A stretch of 64,000 bases of DNA from Paenibacillus sp. 32352 (GTDB taxonomy: Bacteria; Bacillota; Bacilli; Paenibacillales; NBRC-103111). Made by a program: the position numbers and the translations under genes. The notes below the pieces were generated by a model. The model was not told the origin of the DNA. It made no database searches and saw only the letters and a program-made list of their open reading frames with translations. Shown one piece after another: positions 36,843 through 43,230 of this stretch. How positions within the stretch are numbered: position 1 is the first letter of the stretch; every line of letters begins with the position of its first letter. Location of the stretch: NCBI RefSeq assembly GCF_002042965.1, contig NZ_MZNT01000006.1:1-64000 (forward strand), read 5' to 3'.

Positions 36843-37898
36843 TTAGTTGCTTTTTGGAGAAACCAAAATTTTGATTTGGCTCTTCTCCTTAATGAGAGTC
36901 TCGAAGCCTTCCTCCACAATATCGGAAAGCGGAATCCGCTTGGTCACCAGCTTGTCGGCGGGGAAATATCCTTGCTCCATCAAGCTTATGACGGCAGGGA
37001 AAATATCACGGTAGCCGATGATCCCGGCAATATTGCGCTCTTTCAGCACGATTTGGTTAGGATGAATAGATGCCTCACGCTCGAAAATGCTGACGATCAT
37101 AATTTGACCGCTGATTTTTGTCGAAGCAATGGCTTGGTTCAATACGGCCGGAACGCCGGTCACTTCATAGCATACGTCCGCTCCGCCGTTAGTAAGGCGC
37201 TGGATTTCTGACACAATGTCCGTTTCCGCCGGATTCAAGACTATGGCTCCCAGCTCTGCCGCTTTGCTGCGTCTCTCCTCGGACAGCTCCACCGCATAAA
37301 TTTCCGATGCGCCGGAAGCCTTCAAAGCTTCGATCAGCAGCAAGCCGATCGGGCCCGTCCCGAATACAACCGCGCGGTCGCCTACTTTCAGCTGGCTCGA
37401 GCGAACGGCGTACAGGACGACAGCCGAAGGCTCAACTAATGCGCCTTGCTCATAAGATAGACTGTCCGGAATTTTGTGCACCATATGCTCATCTGCCGCT
37501 ACATATTCCGAGAAGCCTCCTCCGCCCCCGGCCAGGCCCAGGAAGCCCATTTTGTCGCAAAGATTGTATTTGCCGTGTCTGCAGGATTCGCATGTGCCGC
37601 ATGAGAACACAGGCTCGACCACTACACGGTCTCCAACCCGGAACCGGGTCACCCCTTCGCCGACCTCAACGATTTGTCCGGAAAACTCATGGCCCATGAC
37701 GATAGGCGCTTTTTCATTCGTAAGCGGATGGGGCGTTCCCTCAGGAATAAAAATAGGACCTGCAGCATATTCATGCAGATCGCTTCCGCATATTCCGCAC
37801 GCCTCGATTCTGATTTTGACCTGCCCTTTCTTAGGGGTAGGCTCATCGATCGTCTCTACGCGCAAGTCCTTCACACCATGCCATCTTAACGCTTGCAT
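36843..37898 (-). CDS. bdhA: 2,3-butanediol dehydrogenase (zinc MDR family)
   Basis: A 351-residue medium-chain dehydrogenase that follows B. subtilis BdhA closely: ALRWHGVKDLRVE, CGICGSDLHEYAAGPIFIPEGTPHPLT, MGHEFSG (catalytic zinc Cys/His/Glu), FLGLAGGGGGFSEY, FGTGPIGLL (NAD binding) and IIGYRDIFPAVISLM. It also has a full structural zinc lobe, C-x2-C-x2-C-x7-C in SCGTCESCRHGKYNLC. It would interconvert acetoin and butanediol in fermentation. GGGAG nine bases upstream selects the ATG at 37898; a long upstream in-frame extension is rejected. It is divergent from a LacI regulator with shared operator half-sites. Confidence 0.9.
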   Translation of the reverse strand: MQALRWHGVKDLRVETIDEPTPKKGQVKIRIEACGICGSDLHEYAAGPIFIPEGTPHPLTNEKAPIVMGHEFSGQIVEVGEGVTRFRVGDRVVVEPVFSCGTCESCRHGKYNLCDKMGFLGLAGGGGGFSEYVAADEHMVHKIPDSLSYEQGALVEPSAVVLYAVRSSQLKVGDRAVVFGTGPIGLLLIEALKASGASEIYAVELSEERRSKAAELGAIVLNPAETDIVSEIQRLTNGGADVCYEVTGVPAVLNQAIASTKISGQIMIVSIFEREASIHPNQIVLKERNIAGIIGYRDIFPAVISLMEQGYFPADKLVTKRIPLSDIVEEGFETLIKEKSQIKILVSPKSN

Positions 37899-37964
37899 AT
37901 TAGTCATCTCCCTGTAGGAATTAAGAAATAAATGATATGATTTCCCATTTACAAAGGCATAATA

Positions 37965-37976
37965 GGAAACGTTTCC
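37965..37976. promoter_or_regulatory. LacI-type operator at the bdhA start site
   Basis: GGAAACGTTTCC, a perfect palindrome with a central CG as LacI-family proteins prefer. It covers the predicted bdhA transcription start. The half-site GGAAACG recurs in the operator next to the lacI-type gene. Confidence 0.65.
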
Positions 37977-37983
37977 GGTAACT

Positions 37984-38012
37984 ATCATGTCACAGTTTCG
38001 ACAAACTGTCAA
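37984..38012 (-). promoter_or_regulatory. bdhA promoter
   Basis: Minus-strand -35 TTGACA (38007-38012), 17-base spacer, -10 CATGAT (37984-37989). The spacer holds CAGTTTGTCGAAACTG, an inverted repeat that includes a Spo0A-box-like TGTCGAA. Confidence 0.65.
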
Positions 38013-38144
38013 ATAACAAAACGGGGAGCCCACCTGCTTATTTGCCGTAAAAACGAGTCCTATCCCGTGGTTTGACCGCAATCCCGTTTTAGGAAGGATA
38101 AGCTATGATATAATAAAAATAGAACTCCCATCTCGCGGAAACAA

Positions 38145-38162
38145 TTCGGAAACGATTCCGAA
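38145..38162. promoter_or_regulatory. LacI-type operator before the regulator gene
   Basis: TTCGGAAACGATTCCGAA: 7-base arms around a central CG, 21 bases before the regulator's ATG and about 35 bases downstream of a TATAAT (38109-38114). Autorepression by blocking elongation or initiation is likely. Confidence 0.65.
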
Positions 38163-38183
38163 ATGAAAGGAACATTCCTTCGT

Positions 38184-39209
38184 ATGACGAATAACAAAAA
38201 GCTGACGATCGAGGATGTCGCCAAAAGAGCCGGTGTCGGCATCGCCACCGTGTCCCGGGCGCTTAATAATCATAAAGGCATCAGCGCCAAGACGAAGGCC
38301 AAAATATTGCAGGTCGTAGAAGAGATGGGCTTTACGCCCAACACTTCGGCCCAGAGCCTCAAAATACGCCAAACACGCCAGATTGCGCTGGCGGTCCCCG
38401 ATATCCGGAATGCTATCATTCCGGATATTGCATGGTCGGTCGAGCAGGCGGCCAAGCAGCATGGGTACAGAGTCGTGCAGATCAATACGCTGGGGAATGC
38501 CATGCTGGAGCTGGAGACGCTGAGGGAGCTGGACAAGCTGCATGTGGACGGGCTTGTCATTATGCCTCTGGCGTATCCCAAACAGCTCGAGCCCATGATA
38601 AATCAGGCCGTGATCCCAGTATCCGTCATCAACTACGGCAAAAAAATGAGCGAGGACCTCAACGCGGATATTGTCGGCATGGCCCGCCAGGAGGGCAAGC
38701 TGGTGATGGAGCATTTACTGCAGATAGGGCGGACACGAATCGCTTATGCAGGTGCCCCGAAGCAAAAGATTGAGGAGCGTTATTTTGCTTACGAGCAGTC
38801 GCTTAACCACGTGGATCCGTCCCTTGTCTATTTCGGCGAAGATTTCTCTTTTGAAACGGGACGGCAGGCGGCCAATTATTTTTACAGCCTGAAGCATATG
38901 CCGGACGCCATCTATGCGGTGAATGACATGGTTGCCATCGGCATCGTAAACCGGCTCAAGGAGCTTGGCGTTCGAGTGCCGGAGGATGTGGCGATTGCGG
39001 GCATCGATAACAATCTGTGGGCGACCGTAACGACACCGCAGATCACCTCCGTCTCCATCATGGGCAGCGAGGTCGGAAGGCTCGCGGCGGAGCTATTACT
39101 CAAACGCATTCAATATCCGAACACTTCCGGCTATGAACGGGTAGAATTTGAGCCCCGGCTTATTGTCAGAGAGTCTACCGTCAAAATGAATCAGTACGCC
39201 AAAAGCTGA
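38184..39209 (+). CDS. LacI family transcriptional regulator
   Basis: A 341-residue repressor. The N-terminal HTH and hinge are LTIEDVAKRAGVGIATVSRALNNHKGISAKTKAKILQVVEEMGFTPN. The periplasmic-binding-protein-like effector domain follows, with the typical GIDNNLWATVTTPQITSVSI near the end. It is divergent from bdhA, and matching palindromes lie before both genes, so it probably represses bdhA and itself. The effector is unknown. AAAGGA lies twelve bases before the ATG at 38184; an ATG seven codons earlier overlaps the operator and has no ribosome site. Confidence 0.9.
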   Translation: MTNNKKLTIEDVAKRAGVGIATVSRALNNHKGISAKTKAKILQVVEEMGFTPNTSAQSLKIRQTRQIALAVPDIRNAIIPDIAWSVEQAAKQHGYRVVQINTLGNAMLELETLRELDKLHVDGLVIMPLAYPKQLEPMINQAVIPVSVINYGKKMSEDLNADIVGMARQEGKLVMEHLLQIGRTRIAYAGAPKQKIEERYFAYEQSLNHVDPSLVYFGEDFSFETGRQAANYFYSLKHMPDAIYAVNDMVAIGIVNRLKELGVRVPEDVAIAGIDNNLWATVTTPQITSVSIMGSEVGRLAAELLLKRIQYPNTSGYERVEFEPRLIVRESTVKMNQYAKS

Positions 39210-39254
39210 CTCCCCCTCTCAGCAAGAGGAATAGGCATAGTAACAAGCCAAAGA

Positions 39255-39293
39255 GGGCTGCTGCAGGGTATCATCCTTCCCCTGCCGCAGCCC
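39255..39293. terminator. Hairpin between convergent genes
   Basis: GGGCTGCTGCAGGG ... CCCTGCCGCAGCCC forms a strong stem between the LacI regulator and the sulfurtransferase gene. Neither side has more than two or three Ts, so it may be a weak bidirectional terminator. Confidence 0.5.
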
Positions 39294-39326
39294 TTACATT
39301 GTGCGCATAAACAGTTATGCGCTCTC

Positions 39327-40169
39327 TTATTCTTCCCCTGTCGCGATCGGATTGTCCTTGTACGAGATCCAGTCGCTCCAGCTGCCGGAATACAGCTTCA
39401 CGTTCGCCAAGCCTGCTTCCTTCATCGCCAGCACGTTAGGACAAGCGGTAACGCCTGACCCGCAGTACACGATAACCTCATCGGCCTTTTGCAATTCTAC
39501 GAATTGCTCACGAAGCGCCGCCGCTTCCTTCCAGCTCCCCTGTTCGTTCAGGCTTTGCTTCCAGAAGTAATTTTTTGCTGAAGGAATATGTCCGGCTACC
39601 GGATCAATCGGTTCCTCCAGGCCAAGATATCGGCGCTCTTCACGGGAATCGACCAATACCGTCCCTGGACGACCTATGCGCTCCTTCACTTCCTCCATGC
39701 TGACCAGCATCGAGCTCTGCAGCTTGGGCACGAATACAGCCTCGTGCACAGCCGGCGGCTCGTCGGTTACCGGGTAGCCTGCGGCCTTCCACTTGGAGTA
39801 TCCTCCGTCTAACACAAAGACTTGCGTATGTCCTGCATATTGGAGCATCCACCATAAGCGGGAAGCCATGGCTCCGCCCTGGTCGTCGTATACGATAACC
39901 TTCGATTCGCTGCTGATGCCGGCGGATCCCATAATTTGCGCAAAGCGGTTCATATCCGGAAGCGGATGCCGCCCTCCGTGCTCCGATATCGGGGCCGACA
40001 GGTCTTGTTCCAAATCGATATAAACGGCGCCGGGGATATGATCCTGCTCATACGCCTTCCGTCCTGCTTCCGCGTTGCCCATTCCCAATACGAAACGACA
40101 ATCTATGATGACGACAAACTCATCTGTTCCATGCTCGAACAACCATTCCTGAGATACGATATGCTGCAT
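39327..40169 (-). CDS. Sulfurtransferase with two rhodanese domains
   Basis: A 280-residue thiosulfate/3-mercaptopyruvate sulfurtransferase. The inactive N-terminal rhodanese domain includes DCRFVLGMGNAEAGRKAYEQDHIPGAVYIDLEQDLS. The active C-terminal domain has C236 in YCGSGVTACPNVLAM. The CGSGVT loop is the mercaptopyruvate sulfurtransferase type; true thiosulfate enzymes usually have CRxGx[RT]. It moves sulfane sulfur to cyanide or thiols in the cytoplasm. It stands alone. Confidence 0.92.
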   Translation of the reverse strand: MQHIVSQEWLFEHGTDEFVVIIDCRFVLGMGNAEAGRKAYEQDHIPGAVYIDLEQDLSAPISEHGGRHPLPDMNRFAQIMGSAGISSESKVIVYDDQGGAMASRLWWMLQYAGHTQVFVLDGGYSKWKAAGYPVTDEPPAVHEAVFVPKLQSSMLVSMEEVKERIGRPGTVLVDSREERRYLGLEEPIDPVAGHIPSAKNYFWKQSLNEQGSWKEAAALREQFVELQKADEVIVYCGSGVTACPNVLAMKEAGLANVKLYSGSWSDWISYKDNPIATGEE

Positions 40170-40336
40170 CGAAGGTTCACTTCCTTTGCTGAAGGTAAAT
40201 GTTTTCTTCTAGTATACAACGGAACGGCAGAGGAACAAAATGTGGAAATATTCAAGGAAAGCCGCAGGTCGACAAAAAAGCCCCCACTCTGTACAATGGA
40301 GTATGGTAATTATTTGGAAAAGGAGATGAGTGCGCC

Positions 40337-40834
40337 ATGCACACGACATCCCAATTTCGTGTCGTCCCCTTAACGGAAGATCATTGCCGCGATATTTGTA
40401 CGTGGGAATATCCCGTTCCTTATAACGTATACAACTGGCGCTCCTGGGAGCTGATGGTTGCGGAACAGGAGGAATTCGCCGATGCGGCGCTTCGGGAGGA
40501 GCAGTACCGCGGTGTTGTCGATTCCGACGGCTTGCTGGTGGGCTTCGCTCAATTCTTCCCTTTGGTCGGCGTGACCCGGCTCGGTCTAGGCATGCGCCCG
40601 GAGTTTTGCGGACAGGGGTACGGGGTTGAATTCGTACGCACCATCGTAACCGAAGCCAAGCAAAAAGCACCTTCCAACGAAATCGACCTGGAGGTGCTGA
40701 TCTGGAACATCCGCGCTTACCGCGTATATGAGAAAGCAGGCTTTGTGCAGACCGATACCTACGAGCGGAAAACCCCCACTGGGATGGAAACGTTCCACTG
40801 CATGGTCTGGAAAGGCTCCGCTGAGCCGCTATAA
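40337..40834 (+). CDS. GNAT family N-acetyltransferase
   Basis: A 165-residue acetyltransferase. The core is VTRLGLGMRPEFCGQGYGVEFVRTIV (acetyl-CoA pyrophosphate loop) followed by EIDLEVLIWNIRAYRVYEKAGFVQTDTYER. The N-terminus has CRDICTWEYPVPYNVYNW, common in GNATs acting on amino acids or antibiotics. Substrate unknown. Its last six bases overlap the 3' end of the convergent dehydratase gene, so there is no room for a terminator between them. Confidence 0.85.
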   Translation: MHTTSQFRVVPLTEDHCRDICTWEYPVPYNVYNWRSWELMVAEQEEFADAALREEQYRGVVDSDGLLVGFAQFFPLVGVTRLGLGMRPEFCGQGYGVEFVRTIVTEAKQKAPSNEIDLEVLIWNIRAYRVYEKAGFVQTDTYERKTPTGMETFHCMVWKGSAEPL

Positions 40835-41140
40835 ATCGGCGTATCGCTCGAACACGGCGTCATAGCGCGAAGCCGCCTCGAAATCAAGGTCCGTCAAGCC
40901 TCCTGCCCGCCAGGAGGTCAGACGCAGCCGCACCAGCTTGTAATCGACAGCAATGAACGGATGGTGATTCAGCTCCTGCTCCGATATCCGGGCGATCTCC
41001 TGAACAAATTGAATCCCGTCCATATAAGCCGGAAACCGGTACGATTTGACGATCCATTTGCCGTCCTCCCTGCTCCAGCCGTCCGCTTGCCCGAGCCTGG
41101 ATACGATCTCTTCCTCCGTCAGCTTCGTCAATTTCATCAT
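40829..41140 (-). CDS. Pterin-4a-carbinolamine dehydratase-like protein
   Basis: A 103-residue protein of the PhhB/DCoH family. The signature is NHHPFIAVDYKLVRLRLTSWRAGGLTDLDFEAA, with the catalytic His pair. In organisms with aromatic amino acid hydroxylases it recycles the pterin cofactor; none is seen here, so the role is uncertain (a moonlighting or molybdopterin-related role is known for some). AAGG six bases before the ATG at 41140 supports this start; ATGs two codons before and one after are possible. Confidence 0.88.
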   Translation of the reverse strand: MMKLTKLTEEEIVSRLGQADGWSREDGKWIVKSYRFPAYMDGIQFVQEIARISEQELNHHPFIAVDYKLVRLRLTSWRAGGLTDLDFEAASRYDAVFERYADL

Positions 41141-41174
41141 GGCCATCCTTCCCCTGAACCGTCCGCGCGAGCCG

Positions 41175-41468
41175 CTATACCAGGTAAACCACGCTGATCA
41201 GCTTGCCCTCATGGTAAACGACAATCACATGCTTTTCCCGGTCATGGCTCACCGTGCAGCTGCCGACGCGCATTTTGGGCTCCGTACCCAAACCGTAGAA
41301 CAGATCGTCAGCCAGCGTCTTGATGCATTCCTGCTGCTCCTCGCCGTCCAGCTCATTCCAATCCTCCGGTGTCATTTCCAAAAAAGAATAACATTCGTCG
41401 ATGCTGTGTAAAGCTTGGGTAAAGTCGTCAATAATGTCATTATATTCTCGGGCGAATTTAATTCCCAT
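41175..41468 (-). CDS. Conserved-looking hypothetical protein
   Basis: A 97-residue acidic protein, helical in the first half (EYNDIIDDFTQALHSIDECYSFLEMTPEDWNELDGEEQQECIKTLADDLFYGLG) and beta in the second (RVGSCTVSHDREKHVIVVYHEGKLISVVYL). No membrane segment or known motif. Codon use and an AAGGAC upstream suggest it is real. It lies 34 bases upstream of the dehydratase gene on the same strand and may be co-transcribed with it. Confidence 0.7.
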   Translation of the reverse strand: MGIKFAREYNDIIDDFTQALHSIDECYSFLEMTPEDWNELDGEEQQECIKTLADDLFYGLGTEPKMRVGSCTVSHDREKHVIVVYHEGKLISVVYLV

Positions 41469-41628
41469 GCAACGTCAGTCCTTCCGGGTTGAAAATGGAA
41501 TGAAAATGCTTACTAAGCATTTTAACCTGAAAATTCCTTCTCATGCAACCGCACGGAAATAAAGCATTTGTATCCAAAATCTGTTACACTGTAAGGATAC
41601 AAACAAGTTCGGAGGCGGAACGTTTCCT

Positions 41629-43230
41629 ATGTTGAAGCTGCAACTCCCGAAAAACCGAATGAACTTTTTGATCGAACGGATGCAGCAGGATTTCGATCTC
41701 TCTGCCCTGGAGCAAGGGTGGGAGCATTTCCATAAACGCCGCATATCCGAGGTAGAGCTGGTCCATGGATTAGAGATCCATGCCCTCGTTCGCGATGCAC
41801 AGGCATGCGAGGTCGTTCTCGATCTCGACCGCTTCGAGAAGAGCGAATGCAGCTGTCCTGACGACGGGTATTGCCAGCACATGGCTGCGGTTATCTTCAC
41901 ATTATATGCTTCGTTCGCACGCCCGGAACTGCTGCTGCAGCACTTGAAGCAGTCCATCCGGGTCAAAAATCGCCAGCAGCTGTCGCGAACGGCTGCAGGG
42001 ACCAGAACGGAGAAAAAGCAGGAGCGCCTGGAACCGCCCGAGGCCCAACAGCTGCCTGCCTATTGGCACCGTTTCTTCGATCAGCAGTTTTACGGCTATT
42101 CTCTCTCCCAGCAGCATTCGATTGAGCAGTTCTTTGCCACAGCCCAAGAAACGCTTCATCCGATTGCAGCCGCGTGGGAGCCTTCGCTGCGGACGCTCTA
42201 TGAGCTGCACGTGCTGCTGTTCGTCATGCGCAAGATCGAGCAGTTTTACTCGGAGACGAAGACCTCCTACATGTCCTACTATATCGAAACCGGGTGCAAA
42301 ACCGTCGCCAAGCAGTGTATGGAGCAGCTCATGAAGCTGCTGCCTGAATTGGACATTCCCTCCCTGCTTAAGCGGCATGGTGAAGCTATAGATGAAACAT
42401 TGACTTTCCTCGGCGACGCCGCACTCAGCGGCAAAGACTCTCCATTGGATTGGCTGGTGGGCTATCGCAGCCTTTGGTGGCGGCTGACAGAGGATCCGGA
42501 CCGGATCGCCAAGGAGAGGAAGCGGCTTAAGCTGCTCGCCTCCAAGACAGGTCTTCAGCCTCGGCGCAAGGACGCCCTGTTGATCGCGGCCGCGCATTTT
42601 GAGGTTATGGACGGAAAAGACGAGCAGGCCCGGACGCAGCTCGAGGAGCTGAGCAAGCGGGAGCCCCGCGACTATTTCTTGTACCTGAACCACAGCTATG
42701 AGAATCAGGAGTGGGAACGGATGCTGGCCTGGCTTCGGTGGATGCTGCCCTCCATGCAAAGGGCGCAGCAGGATGAGCTGCGGACGTTCTGCACGTACTG
42801 GATGGAGGCGGTCAACCGGCAGCCCGATGACGGGGAATGGGTCGACGTAATGATCGCCCTGCTGCCGCGCACCTACTACTTTTATACGACCTATTTGCTC
42901 AAGGCCCACCGGTTCAAGGCCTGGGTCGATCTGCAGATCGCCAACCGCGTCTCTCCGCTCAATTTGTATGCGCTGGATTTAAAAACGGTGGAAAGCCATG
43001 ATCCGTCCCTTCTGCTTCCGCTTTATCATCAGGCGGTGGAGCGAATCATCGCGGAAAAGAACCGGAACGCCTATAAAATGGCCGTTAAGCTGCTCAAAAA
43101 GCTGCATGCCTATTATAAAAAGCTCGATAAGCTTACTGTCTGGGAGGAATACATGTACCGGCTGGCTACGAGATACTCCCGCCTTAGAGCGTTTCAAGAG
43201 GAGCTTCGGAAAGGGAAGTGGATTCCATGA
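41629..43230 (+). CDS. SWIM zinc-finger protein
   Basis: A 533-residue protein with a SWIM motif C74-x-C76-x5-C82-x-H84 (CSCPDDGYCQH) after an N-terminal WxxG-like region; the remainder is helical, TPR-like, without a named domain. SWIM proteins of this kind are regularly encoded beside an SNF2 ATPase and are thought to contact DNA or protein for it. Its TGA overlaps the ATG of the SNF2 gene (ATGA at 43227-43230), so translation is coupled. TCGGAGG precedes the ATG. Confidence 0.88.
   Translation: MLKLQLPKNRMNFLIERMQQDFDLSALEQGWEHFHKRRISEVELVHGLEIHALVRDAQACEVVLDLDRFEKSECSCPDDGYCQHMAAVIFTLYASFARPELLLQHLKQSIRVKNRQQLSRTAAGTRTEKKQERLEPPEAQQLPAYWHRFFDQQFYGYSLSQQHSIEQFFATAQETLHPIAAAWEPSLRTLYELHVLLFVMRKIEQFYSETKTSYMSYYIETGCKTVAKQCMEQLMKLLPELDIPSLLKRHGEAIDETLTFLGDAALSGKDSPLDWLVGYRSLWWRLTEDPDRIAKERKRLKLLASKTGLQPRRKDALLIAAAHFEVMDGKDEQARTQLEELSKREPRDYFLYLNHSYENQEWERMLAWLRWMLPSMQRAQQDELRTFCTYWMEAVNRQPDDGEWVDVMIALLPRTYYFYTTYLLKAHRFKAWVDLQIANRVSPLNLYALDLKTVESHDPSLLLPLYHQAVERIIAEKNRNAYKMAVKLLKKLHAYYKKLDKLTVWEEYMYRLATRYSRLRAFQEELRKGKWIP

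Noticed and set aside
38145..38162. The palindrome before the LacI-type gene as a CcpA cre site
   Set aside because: It has the central CG of LacI-family sites but its outer bases (TTCGG...CCGAA) do not fit the cre pattern TGNAANCGNTNNCA; a specific operator of the adjacent regulator is simpler.
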